The translations under genes were made by a program, and so were the position numbers. Source: a virus. Taken from it: 46,829 nt of DNA. Shown piece by piece: positions 33,597 to 41,401 of the stretch. Position 1 is the stretch's first letter, and every line of letters starts with the position of its first letter. Under the pieces are notes generated by a model. The model worked only from the letters and a program-made list of their open reading frames with translations. It was not told where the DNA came from and searched no databases. The stretch is taken from IMG/VR virus record IMGVR_UViG_3300032282_001534, positions 1 to 46,829 of that record. One strand, given 5' to 3'.

Positions 33597-34019
33597 ATGG
33601 AGAGTCACCCGAGCAACAAGCTGTCTAAGAAGAAGCAGCGGTTTATTGAGCTTGCATCGCGTATCGCTATGCAGACTGAGTTTCGCGAGTATAAGCATGG
33701 AGCAGTTCTTGTTCGTGCTGGTGCTGTTGTGAATACGTCTTGTAATAAGAATAAGTATAAGGCATGGGCCAATCAGTTTCGTAAGAAGCAGCGTGGTCAT
33801 GCTACTGTTCATGCTGAGATTGGTGCTATTCTTGGTCTTGACCGCTCTGTTACTGAGGGTGCTACTATCTACGTTGTTCGTGTTGGTCGTGATGGATGCC
33901 TTCGTAACTCTAAGCCTTGTGCTATGTGTGAGGCAGCTATGCAGTATGTTGGTGTGAAGAAGGTTGTTTATTCTAACGAGAACGGCGATATTGAGTCTAT
34001 GAGGATTTATAATGAGTAA
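33597..34019 (+). CDS. Cytidine/deoxycytidylate deaminase-family protein
   Basis: 140 residues. The zinc-deaminase motifs are H72-A-E74 and P107-C108-A-M-C111. Such phage enzymes usually convert dCMP to dUMP for thymidylate synthesis, which would suit ThyX at 42144, but the protein is shorter than T4 Cd (193) and starts with a Lys/Arg-rich segment, so a different cytosine or adenosine substrate is possible. Codon use is unlike the neighbours: Arg is mostly CGT, Lys is often AAG and G+C is visibly higher, suggesting a separate origin. It overlaps the next gene by 8 bp. Confidence 0.75.
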   Translation: MESHPSNKLSKKKQRFIELASRIAMQTEFREYKHGAVLVRAGAVVNTSCNKNKYKAWANQFRKKQRGHATVHAEIGAILGLDRSVTEGATIYVVRVGRDGCLRNSKPCAMCEAAMQYVGVKKVVYSNENGDIESMRIYNE

Positions 34020-34308
34020 TAAATATTATGATAATTACAAGAATCCTTGGGATGAACAAGAAGAAGGTTGTTGGGTAATTCGTAAATCTAAAGGCTGTAC
34101 TTCTATGAAGAAGGTGAGCCAAGAACAAGGAACTCAAGAACTTGAAGCATTTCATTATGCAATGGCTGTTTGTTACGATGTTATGGTAAATGAAATTTCA
34201 AATACAATTAATAATGGAAAGCCTTATTCAATTTCTGACATAGCTCTAAACACTATTGAATCTATTGGAAAGGTTGTAAACGAAAGGAGAAAGAATGTGG
34301 GAATCTGA
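34012..34308 (+). CDS. Small protein of unknown function
   Basis: 98 residues, overlapping the deaminase stop (ATGAGTAA). A segment YYDNYKNPWDEQEEGCWVIR, then SKGCTSMKKVSQEQG, precedes two helices (ALAIN-type). Two Cys (in EGCWV and KGCTS) may bind metal. It carries a good ribosome site for the next gene within its end (AAAGGAG). I recognise no family. Confidence 0.65.
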   Translation: MSNKYYDNYKNPWDEQEEGCWVIRKSKGCTSMKKVSQEQGTQELEAFHYAMAVCYDVMVNEISNTINNGKPYSISDIALNTIESIGKVVNERRKNVGI

Positions 34309-34663
34309 AATGCATGACAAGTATCCAAAGACTCTTAAGGGTCTTTCATATTTTGAAATCAACGAAGGATGGAAGGAACTTGTTGAAGAAATCACTTCTA
34401 AAATTGAAGTTGTAAATAATAAGTATTCTCCATCAAGCTACATTCGTGCTGCACAAGTTAAACAGAAGTTCGGAGGTCTTAGATACTACATTAGTATTGA
34501 AGAAATTGACGAACAAGACGTTAGATACGTTTATGATATGATTGCAGAAGCAGAAAAAAGATCTTTTACTATCTGTGAGTATTGCGGTTCTCCAGCAAAC
34601 ACCTCTAGAGATAGACTTTATGTAGAGACACTATGCGATGAACACAGAACTTCAAGAAGGTGA
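34295..34663 (+). CDS. Small zinc-finger protein of a common phage family
   Basis: 122 residues, AAAGGAG before ATG 34295. It has the order: a GWKELVEEITSKIE helix, AAQVKQKFGGLRYYI, then C94-EYC97-G and C114-DEH117, a C2-C-H zinc site. I know this layout (helix, K-x-K-F-G-x-L-R-x-Y, terminal zinc knuckle) from many tailed phages as an unnamed family. Function unknown; possibly nucleic-acid binding. It overlaps both neighbours. Confidence 0.7.
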   Translation: MWESEMHDKYPKTLKGLSYFEINEGWKELVEEITSKIEVVNNKYSPSSYIRAAQVKQKFGGLRYYISIEEIDEQDVRYVYDMIAEAEKRSFTICEYCGSPANTSRDRLYVETLCDEHRTSRR

Positions 34664-34865
34664 TTTAGTATGGGTTAATAAGTATGCTAAGTCATACAGC
34701 TCAGAACTTATTATTCATCGTAAAATAAAACAAATGTCCTTACTAGAGGAATTTACTATTTTGGGTATTGTTATTACAGCATACCCAGAACTTTGTTACG
34801 TTTGGGTAATGCAGGATGAAGAATACCACTATTTTTTTAAGGAGGATCTTAAATGCCAAGAATGA
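34638..34865 (+). CDS. Small beta-rich protein of unknown function
   Basis: 75 residues. The start ATG lies in the last codons of the zinc-finger gene (26-bp overlap) and the end overlaps the nuclease gene by 13 bp. Sequence LQEGDLVWVNKYAKSYSSEL, then HRKIKQMSLLEEFTILGIVI and YHYFFKEDLKCQE suggests a small SH3-like barrel. No function proposed. Confidence 0.6.
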   Translation: MNTELQEGDLVWVNKYAKSYSSELIIHRKIKQMSLLEEFTILGIVITAYPELCYVWVMQDEEYHYFFKEDLKCQE

Positions 34866-35809
34866 TGATTGTTGATGCTAATAATCAGTATCTTCGTGCA
34901 TACATTACTAATCCAACGCTTTCACCAAACGGTCAACCTGTAGGTGGTGTTGTTGGGTTTCTTAAAATTATGCAGAAGCTTTGTAACACAACAAACCCAG
35001 ATCTTATTTTTGTTTGTTGGGATGGCGAAGGTGGATCTAAGAAACGTAAACTTATGAACTCAAATTATAAAGAGGGTCGTAATCCTCTTCGTTTAAATCG
35101 TGATGTTCGCAATCTTACAGAGAATGAAGAGATTTCTAATAGAATTTGGCAGCAAACTAGAGTTGCAGAATACTTTAATCAAATGCCAATAATTCAGCTT
35201 CTTTATCCAAACATCGAAGCAGATGATTTAATCTCGTATGTAGCAAATCATGAACATTATAAGAAATGGCAAAAGGTAATTGTATCATCAGACAAAGACT
35301 TCATTCAACTTATTAATGATAAAACTGTTCTGTATCGTCCTATTCAAGAAGAAATACTTAATGTAGCAAAAGTTGTTGAAAAGTATGGTGTTCATCCTAA
35401 TAACTTCGCCCTAGCTAGAGCAATTACTGGTGATGATAGTGATAATCTAAAAGGTGTGCGTGGTGTTGGAATGGCTACGGTAGCTAAAAAGCTTCCAATG
35501 CTTACAGAAGATAAATCATATCTACCAAATGATGTTGTGGAGTTTTCCAAAGATAAGGAAGGAAAAGCATTTATAAGTATCGCATCATCATTTGAGGCGA
35601 TTAGAGATAACTATCGCATCATGCAACTTTCCTCTCCTCAAATTTCTTATCAAGTTAAACAGCAGATAGACGAGGTAATTGAAGACTTTAAGCCAGAGCT
35701 AAACCAACTTGAATTTCGTAGAATGTCTATGCAAGATGGTTTTGGTGTTGTTGATTTTTCATCTTTGATGACTACATTTAAGAAGATTGTTGCCAATAAG
35801 ACTACTTAA
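34853..35809 (+). CDS. 5'-3' exonuclease / RNase H-like (FEN family)
   Basis: 318 residues, AAGGAGG ribosome site. FEN-family acidic residues are visible: IVDANNQYLRA near the start, E122-ADD125, S-S-D-K-D (D147, D149), and G-D-D-S-D-N (D194, D195, D197) followed by a helix-hairpin-helix (GVRGVGMATVAKKL). Length matches T4 RNase H (305). It would remove RNA primers and flaps on the lagging strand. A separate 5' nuclease fits the absence of such a domain in the polymerase at 27432. Confidence 0.88.
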   Translation: MPRMMIVDANNQYLRAYITNPTLSPNGQPVGGVVGFLKIMQKLCNTTNPDLIFVCWDGEGGSKKRKLMNSNYKEGRNPLRLNRDVRNLTENEEISNRIWQQTRVAEYFNQMPIIQLLYPNIEADDLISYVANHEHYKKWQKVIVSSDKDFIQLINDKTVLYRPIQEEILNVAKVVEKYGVHPNNFALARAITGDDSDNLKGVRGVGMATVAKKLPMLTEDKSYLPNDVVEFSKDKEGKAFISIASSFEAIRDNYRIMQLSSPQISYQVKQQIDEVIEDFKPELNQLEFRRMSMQDGFGVVDFSSLMTTFKKIVANKTT

Positions 35810-35813
35810 ATGT

Positions 35814-36584
35814 ATGAAGTACAATTTAATTTTAGAGAGCTGGAAGAAGTTCCTTACTGAAGAAGAAACTTTAGCCAAAACAGCCACAGAAGTAGAAAAC
35901 TCAATTGAGAATAAACAAGAAGAAGAAAAACAAAAAATTAAAAGTGTTATTGCTGCAATAAAATCTAGTATTGGTACTGGTATTCAATCACAACAAGAAA
36001 CTATAAAAACTATACCAAACAAACAAGCAATAAAAGATGCTTTAAAGAATGAAATAGATAGCTTAAGTCTTCAAGAGGCTATTGAAGAAGCTAAGAAAAG
36101 AAAAAGAGCTAAAGTTACTAAAAAGAAGAAATCTGGTGGAGATAGATGTACTAGAATAGCCAAACGTAAATATGATGTTTGGCCTTCTGCTTATGCTTCT
36201 GGTGCTGTTGTTAAATGCCGTCAAGGAAAGATCTGGAAAGGTATAAGCGAAAGCGCAACAGATGAAGAAATTGATGATGCTTTGCTTCTTGAAGAGGTTG
36301 AACAAATTGAAATAATTGAAGAAGCTAAAAAAAAAGCTTATAAGCCAAACTTCTCCAAAGAAAAAGAGCAAGGTCTTCATGGATGGTTTGCCAGAAATAA
36401 TGGAAAAGGTTGGGTAAATTGTAGAACTGGTGGTCCTTGTGGCCGTGATTCTTCTGACAAAGGTGGTAAATATCCAGCATGTAGACCAACTAAAGCACAA
36501 TGTAAATCTGCTGGTAAAGGCCCATTAAGAAAAAAGAAATCTTCCAAACCAATTTCTTGGACTAAAAAGAAAAAGAAGGACTAA
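35814..36584 (+). CDS. Basic putative internal-head protein with L-T-E N-terminus
   Basis: 256 residues from ATG 35814; a longer frame from TTG 35787 is rejected because it overlaps the nuclease and hides the N-terminal signal. The N-terminus is MKYNLILESWKKFLTEEE, similar to the T4 capsid-targeting peptide of internal proteins (MKTYQEFIAE), with L-T-E matching the prohead-protease rule. Next is a charged helical region, then two small basic modules: RCTRIAKRKYDVWPSAYASG, then AVVKCRQGKIWKG, and HGWFARNNGKGWVNC, followed by CRPTKAQCKSAGKGPLRKKK. The C-terminus is strongly basic. Likely packaged and DNA-bound; this is inference. Confidence 0.55.
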   Translation: MKYNLILESWKKFLTEEETLAKTATEVENSIENKQEEEKQKIKSVIAAIKSSIGTGIQSQQETIKTIPNKQAIKDALKNEIDSLSLQEAIEEAKKRKRAKVTKKKKSGGDRCTRIAKRKYDVWPSAYASGAVVKCRQGKIWKGISESATDEEIDDALLLEEVEQIEIIEEAKKKAYKPNFSKEKEQGLHGWFARNNGKGWVNCRTGGPCGRDSSDKGGKYPACRPTKAQCKSAGKGPLRKKKSSKPISWTKKKKKD

Positions 36585-36592
36585 TTAACAAC

Positions 36593-37006
36593 ATGAGCGA
36601 TAAACTTACATCATTTAAAGATTTTCAACTATTAACAGAAAATTTTAAGAACTTTATTGAAACTGAAGAAACCGAATATGATGACGCAGTATTAGATGAC
36701 GGAACTCCTGTTTGTGCTGCTTGTCTTGAAGAATTGCTTGAAAGTCAAAGAACTGTTATTCAAGAAGCAAAATACCAAGGTAGAACAGTAACTCTAAATA
36801 AGCCAATGAAAGGCGATGTAAAAAAATCAAAAGTTTTCGTTAAAGATCCAAAAACTGGTAACGTAAAGAAAGTTAACTTTGGCGATAAGAATATGAAGAT
36901 TAAAAAGTCTAATCCAAAAAGACGTAAATCATTCAGAGCACGCCATCACTGCGAAAACCCAGGACCAAAAACTAAAGCACGTTATTGGTCTTGCAAAGCT
37001 TGGTAG
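36593..37006 (+). CDS. Small basic putative internal-head protein
   Basis: 137 residues. N-terminus MSDKLTSFKDFQLLTENFKN carries F-Q-L-L-T-E, again matching a prohead-protease site. A Cys pair (VCAACLEELLE) follows, then a Lys-rich region (KKSKVFVKDPKTGNVKKVNF) and a conserved phage module at the C-terminus (SFRARHHCENPGPKTKARYW, then SCKAW). The net charge of the second half is strongly positive. Same signal and same style as the protein before it, so the two probably share a destination. 8 nt after the previous stop. Confidence 0.55.
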   Translation: MSDKLTSFKDFQLLTENFKNFIETEETEYDDAVLDDGTPVCAACLEELLESQRTVIQEAKYQGRTVTLNKPMKGDVKKSKVFVKDPKTGNVKKVNFGDKNMKIKKSNPKRRKSFRARHHCENPGPKTKARYWSCKAW

Positions 37007-37041
37007 ATCGTATTACTCTATAACTTCCCAAAAGGTGCAAA

Positions 37042-38433
37042 ATGACTACAGCCTCTACAAACGAGAGGAGTGACTTTTCTCGTTTCGGAAAAAGCTTTCA
37101 AGAGAGTCTAGTACAACTTATCCTTATGGATCGTCCTTTTTGTGACCAAATCCGTGAGGTATTTTCTATTGAATTTCTTGAGCTAAAGTATCTCCAAGCA
37201 TTCGTGCAGATTGTATTTAGCTACAAAGATAAATACAAAATTCATCCTACATTTGACATTATGACCACACTTATTAGATCTGGTCTTGATGATCAAAATG
37301 AAACCGTGCAAAAGCAGGTTCGTGATTTCTTTGCTCGTATGCAGGATGCAGAACCAGACGGTGCTCAATTTATCAAGGAAACCTCTCTTGATTTCTGTAA
37401 GAAGCAGAAACTAAAGGAAGCAATGTTGAAGTCTGTTAAACTTCTTCAATCTGCTTCTTTTGATGAAATTTCTAAGACAATCAATGAAGCTCTTAAACTT
37501 GGTACAACCTCTGATTTTGGTTATGATTATCTTGTAGATTTTGAAAAGCGTTTCCAACTTAAGTCTCGTAATCCAATCGGTATGGGTTGGATTGAGGTTG
37601 ATAGTATTTGTAAGGGTGGTCTTGGTACTGGTGAGCTTGGAGTAGTTATTGCTCCTACTGGTGCTGGTAAATCAATGGTGCTTGTACATCTTGGAACAGA
37701 GGCACTAAAGGCTGGAAAGACTGTAGTACACTATACTCTTGAACTTGCAGACTCTGTTGTTGCTTCACGTTATGATAGTTGTCTTACTGGCATTGAGTTG
37801 AAAGACTTGTTTACTTTCAAAGAGCAAATTTTTCAATCGGTACAGGATTTGGCTGGTAAACTTATTGTAAAGGAGTATCCAACCAAGTCTGCATCTACTA
37901 ATACTCTTAAATTGCATCTTGAAAAACTAAAGATTAAGGGTATCAAGCCAGATATGATTATCGTAGACTACGGTGATCTTCTTCGACCTATTTCTAATCA
38001 GAAAGAGAAGAGACAGGAACTTGAAACTATTTATGAAGAGTTACGAGGATTAGCACAAGAGTATACTTGCCCTGTTTGGACGGCATCACAAACTAATCGC
38101 TCTGGTCTAAATGCAGAAGTAATTACGATGGAATCAATCTCAGAGGCATTCAATAAATGCTTTGTTGCTGATTTTATTTTTTCTGTTTCTAGAACGGTTG
38201 AGGATAAAGCTTCAAACTCTGGTAGAATCTTTGTAGCTAAAAACCGTAATGGCCCAGACGGTCTTGTCTATCCAATCTTTATGGATACAAGTAATGTTAA
38301 GATTAAAGTTTTGCCCTCGACAGGAGAGACACCATCGGACATAATGGTTAGAACTTCTAAAGAGCAAGAAGATAATCTAAAGAAGAAATACTCAAAATAT
38401 AAAAAGAAAAAAACGGAGGATGGTGATGTATAG
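37042..38433 (+). CDS. Replicative DNA helicase, DnaB/gp41-like
   Basis: 463 residues. Walker A is A204-PTGAGKS (K210); then VVHYTLELADSVVASRYDS, Walker B PDMIIVDYGDLLRP, and CPVWTASQTNRSGLNAE (sensor/H3). The first ~170 residues correspond to the N-terminal domain for hexamer and primase contacts. DnaB-type ring helicases unwind the fork 5'-3'. Length matches T4 gp41 (475). No primase gene is visible in this window. It overlaps the next gene by 8 bp. Confidence 0.88.
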   Translation: MTTASTNERSDFSRFGKSFQESLVQLILMDRPFCDQIREVFSIEFLELKYLQAFVQIVFSYKDKYKIHPTFDIMTTLIRSGLDDQNETVQKQVRDFFARMQDAEPDGAQFIKETSLDFCKKQKLKEAMLKSVKLLQSASFDEISKTINEALKLGTTSDFGYDYLVDFEKRFQLKSRNPIGMGWIEVDSICKGGLGTGELGVVIAPTGAGKSMVLVHLGTEALKAGKTVVHYTLELADSVVASRYDSCLTGIELKDLFTFKEQIFQSVQDLAGKLIVKEYPTKSASTNTLKLHLEKLKIKGIKPDMIIVDYGDLLRPISNQKEKRQELETIYEELRGLAQEYTCPVWTASQTNRSGLNAEVITMESISEAFNKCFVADFIFSVSRTVEDKASNSGRIFVAKNRNGPDGLVYPIFMDTSNVKIKVLPSTGETPSDIMVRTSKEQEDNLKKKYSKYKKKKTEDGDV

Positions 38434-40831
38434 TAGAGAGGAAGTTAATAAATCAAGTTTAGAATATTTTGGCGGTGATGAACTAGCTGCAAACGTATTT
38501 ACTACAAAATATGCTCTTAAAAGCAAAAGCGGTGAATATCTAGAGACAACCCCAGATGATATGCATAAGCGAATTGCAAAAGAGTTTGCTCGTATTGAAT
38601 CTAAGTTTGGAGGAGAAAGTGCTCTAGACTTTGAAACAATTTATAATGATATTAAAGATTTCAAATACATAGTACCACAAGGTTCCCCTATGTATGGAAT
38701 TGGTAATAATGAAACAATTGCATCTTTGTCAAATTGTGTAGTTGTTGCCTCACCAGAGGACTCAGTTTCATCAATTGTTGATTCTGGCAAGCATCTTGCA
38801 AACCTTTTTAAACGCCGTTGTGGTGTTGGTTTAGATATTTCTAATCTACGACCAGAAGGAATGACTGTAAATAATTCAGCAGGTACTACAACTGGTGCTT
38901 GGTCGTTTGCTGATTTTTATTCGTATGTTTGTCGTATGATTGGTCAGAATGGTCGTCGCGGTGCGCTTATGATTTCTCTTGACGTAAGACACCCAGACGT
39001 TGAAAAGTTTGTTACAATGAAACATGATCTAACAAAGGTTACAGGTGCAAATGTCTCAATCCGAATCTCAGACGATTTTATGGAAGCTGTGGAGCAAGAT
39101 CAAGATTTTACTCTTAAATTTCCTGTTGATTCCAACAATCCTACTTACTCTAAAACTGTTAGAGCCAGAGATTTATGGAAAAGTGTCGTTGATTCTGCGA
39201 CAAAAACGGCAGAGCCAGGACTCCTAATGTGGGGAAACATTGAGAAATACCTACCAGCACAAAGTTATGCAGAAAAAGGATTCAAAACACTTACAACTAA
39301 TCCTTGCGGCGAAATTCCTCTTTCTGCCTATGACTCTTGCCGTTTGATCTCAGTGAATCTCAAATCATTTGTAGTTAATCCATTTGAATCAAATTCATAC
39401 TTCCATTTTGAAAAATTTGAAAGTGTTGTAAAACGTGCAATGCGTCTTTCTGACGATCTTGTAGAACTTGAAGTTGAGAAGCTTACAAAAATTATTGGTG
39501 CTTGTGATAGCCAAGACGAAAAAGAGCTTTGGACTAATCTTCTAAGAGCTTGTACTGATGGTCGTCGTACAGGTCTTGGTACTCACGGTCTTGCTGATGC
39601 GCTTGCTTGTCTTGGTATGCCATACGATTCAGCAGATGCACTTGTTACAATTGATAAAATTTATAATACTCTTAAAGAAAGTGCTTATACAGAATCAGTT
39701 TGGCTTGCAAGAGAGCGTGGATCATTCCCAGTATTTGATTGGGAACTTGAAAAAGATAATGGCTTTATCAAATCACTGTCATCTTCACTTCAAAATGCTA
39801 TTAAGTCATTTGGACGCAGAAACATTAGCATCTTAACAAATGCTCCAACTGGTTCTGTTTCAATTATGTCACAAACTTCATCTGGTCTTGAGCCTGTATT
39901 CCGCAACTTCTATATTCGCCGTCGTAAACTTTCTCACAATGAGCAAGATCAAATGGCAGCTTTTGTAGATGCTATGGGAGATAAATGGACTGAATACAAA
40001 GTTTATCATCAAAATGTTCAAGAATACTTAAAGCGTTTTGAAACCGAAGAAGTTCCTACTTTCTTTACAGAATCAGATAAAATTGATTGGAAACGTCGTG
40101 TTGAAATTCAAGGTGTAATTCAAAAACACATTGATCATTCAATTTCCTCTACAATCAATCTTCCAAAAGGTACAGAACCAGAAGTAGTTTCTGAGCTTTA
40201 CCGTCTTGGCTGGAAACTTGGTCTTAAGGGTATTACTGTTTATGTTGATGGTTCCCGCGATGGTGTTCTTATTACAGAAACCAAGAAGGAAACTTTTCCA
40301 CAACATAATGCTCCAAAACGCCCAACAACTCTTGAAACTGACATTCACAACCTTACAATTAAGGGAGAAAAATGGACTATTCTTGTTGGACTAATGGATG
40401 GAAAACCTTACGAGATTCTTGGTGGAGCAAACAAAATTGTTGATCTTCCAAAGAACGCAAAGAAAGGACAACTTGTAAAAGTATCAACTGGTAAGAATCA
40501 AGCTAGATACGATTTGATTGTTGATGATTTAACTGTCAAGGATGTATCTAAAGTATTTGATAATCCAAACTACTCAGCATTTACAAGACTTCTTTCATTG
40601 TCTCTACGTCATGGTGCCCCAATTAACTATGTTGTAGAGCAGATGCAGAAAGAACAAGATTCAGATATGTTCTCATTTGCCCGTTCTATTTCAAGAGTCC
40701 TAAAGCAATATGTTCCAGATGGTACAAAAGCCACAGGCCAAAAGACCTGTCCAGAGTGTAATTCAACTAACTTGATTTACCAAGACGGATGCGTTACTTG
40801 CTCAGACTGTGGAAATAGCAAGTGCGGCTGA
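38426..40831 (+). CDS. nrdJ: Class II (B12-dependent) ribonucleotide reductase
   Basis: 801 residues from ATG 38426, with GGAGG 6 nt before it; the ATG at 38420 touches that site and is rejected. Motifs in order: LSNCVVVASPED (first active-site Cys), RCGVGLDISNLRP, NPCGEIPL (292-299, active-site Cys C294), GLGTHGLADALACLGMPY, APTGSVSIMSQTSSGLEP. The C-terminus is a Cys-rich tail (C775-PEC778, then CVTCSDCGNSKCG) that recycles the active-site disulfide. Class II enzymes use adenosylcobalamin and need no NrdB subunit. No nrdA/B genes are in the window. The host must supply B12. Confidence 0.85.
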   Translation: MYSREEVNKSSLEYFGGDELAANVFTTKYALKSKSGEYLETTPDDMHKRIAKEFARIESKFGGESALDFETIYNDIKDFKYIVPQGSPMYGIGNNETIASLSNCVVVASPEDSVSSIVDSGKHLANLFKRRCGVGLDISNLRPEGMTVNNSAGTTTGAWSFADFYSYVCRMIGQNGRRGALMISLDVRHPDVEKFVTMKHDLTKVTGANVSIRISDDFMEAVEQDQDFTLKFPVDSNNPTYSKTVRARDLWKSVVDSATKTAEPGLLMWGNIEKYLPAQSYAEKGFKTLTTNPCGEIPLSAYDSCRLISVNLKSFVVNPFESNSYFHFEKFESVVKRAMRLSDDLVELEVEKLTKIIGACDSQDEKELWTNLLRACTDGRRTGLGTHGLADALACLGMPYDSADALVTIDKIYNTLKESAYTESVWLARERGSFPVFDWELEKDNGFIKSLSSSLQNAIKSFGRRNISILTNAPTGSVSIMSQTSSGLEPVFRNFYIRRRKLSHNEQDQMAAFVDAMGDKWTEYKVYHQNVQEYLKRFETEEVPTFFTESDKIDWKRRVEIQGVIQKHIDHSISSTINLPKGTEPEVVSELYRLGWKLGLKGITVYVDGSRDGVLITETKKETFPQHNAPKRPTTLETDIHNLTIKGEKWTILVGLMDGKPYEILGGANKIVDLPKNAKKGQLVKVSTGKNQARYDLIVDDLTVKDVSKVFDNPNYSAFTRLLSLSLRHGAPINYVVEQMQKEQDSDMFSFARSISRVLKQYVPDGTKATGQKTCPECNSTNLIYQDGCVTCSDCGNSKCG

Positions 40832-40840
40832 TAAAATAAC

Positions 40841-40869
40841 TTGACATAAACCTCCTAATTGATTATTTT
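40841..40869 (+). promoter_or_regulatory. Sigma70-like promoter with -10 in a hairpin loop
   Basis: TTGACA (40841-40846), 17-nt spacer, TATTTT (40864-40869). The spacer contains the 5' arm of the hairpin at 40849. A start near 40876 would fall inside the 3' arm, so the RNA would lack the pairing partner of its Shine-Dalgarno. Confidence 0.5.
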
Positions 40870-40895
40870 AATGATAATTGATTAGGAGGTTTTTT
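40849..40895 (+). promoter_or_regulatory. Terminator-like hairpin burying the Shine-Dalgarno of the next gene
   Basis: 40849-40866 pairs with 40874-40891 over 18 bp with two T-G wobbles (T40860-G40880, G40861-T40879) and a 7-nt loop. The 3' arm contains AGGAGG (40884-40889), the ribosome site of ATG 40896, and TTTTTT follows at 40890-40895. Read-through RNA from nrdJ would either terminate here or have the ribosome site paired. Confidence 0.7.
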
Positions 40896-41123
40896 ATGTC
40901 TATTAAGTTAAATCATTTAGTACCAAGACAGGATAGGGATAAAAAATGTGATCCACAAGACTCAAACAGTAGAACACATTTCTTTATCTTTACTGGTCAT
41001 GTAGAATCAAAATTTAATGGTCTTATCCAAGTAGATTTTGTTTGTAAACATTGTGAAAGAAGGGTAACAAGCTTTCTAACTCAAGAAGATTACCAAACTC
41101 ACAAAAAATCATTAGGTGCATGA
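40896..41123 (+). CDS. Small Cys/His-containing protein of unknown function
   Basis: 75 residues from ATG 40896; an in-frame TTG at 40878 lies upstream of the Shine-Dalgarno and is rejected. Sequence features: KCDPQDSNSRTHFFIFTGHV, then VDFVCKHCERRVTSF with C-x2-C and a C-terminal His (QTHKKS), so a small zinc site is possible. It is expressed from a region with terminator and promoter overlapped (40841-40895). It overlaps the next gene by ATGA. I recognise no family. Confidence 0.65.
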   Translation: MSIKLNHLVPRQDRDKKCDPQDSNSRTHFFIFTGHVESKFNGLIQVDFVCKHCERRVTSFLTQEDYQTHKKSLGA

Positions 41124-41401
41124 TGTATTATTTATCCCCACGAAACAAGTTCTTGCTTGTTGAACATACTGAGGTTAAGATAGAACAACCTCAACACGCT
41201 TTCGTTCTTCCTACAGACTATAGAGAAAAAGAGAAGCCACATAAGGTGGTTCGTGTTATAGAGGATTCGACAGAGAAGTATGAACCAGAAAGTTTGATTC
41301 TTGTTCCAACTCATATGTTAGAAGAAGTTGATTTAGATGGTGAAAAACACTATCTTATTCAAGAAAATTATGTATTAGCAACCGTAACCAAGGAGGGTTA
41401 A
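41120..41401 (+). CDS. GroES-like co-chaperonin (gp31-type)
   Basis: 93 residues, the size of GroES. Pattern: SPRNKFLLVEHTEVKIEQ (domain opening, like P-L-x-D-R-V-L-V), a loop with AFVLPTDYREKEKPHK (mobile loop position), VVRVIEDST, then ESLILVPTHMLEEVDLDGEK and a closing strand (YLIQENYVLATVTKEG). T4 gp31 replaces GroES and is needed to fold the major capsid protein gp23. It is recognised by overall pattern rather than an invariant motif. Two adjacent ATGs; the first fits the ATGA overlap. Confidence 0.5.
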   Translation: MMYYLSPRNKFLLVEHTEVKIEQPQHAFVLPTDYREKEKPHKVVRVIEDSTEKYEPESLILVPTHMLEEVDLDGEKHYLIQENYVLATVTKEG

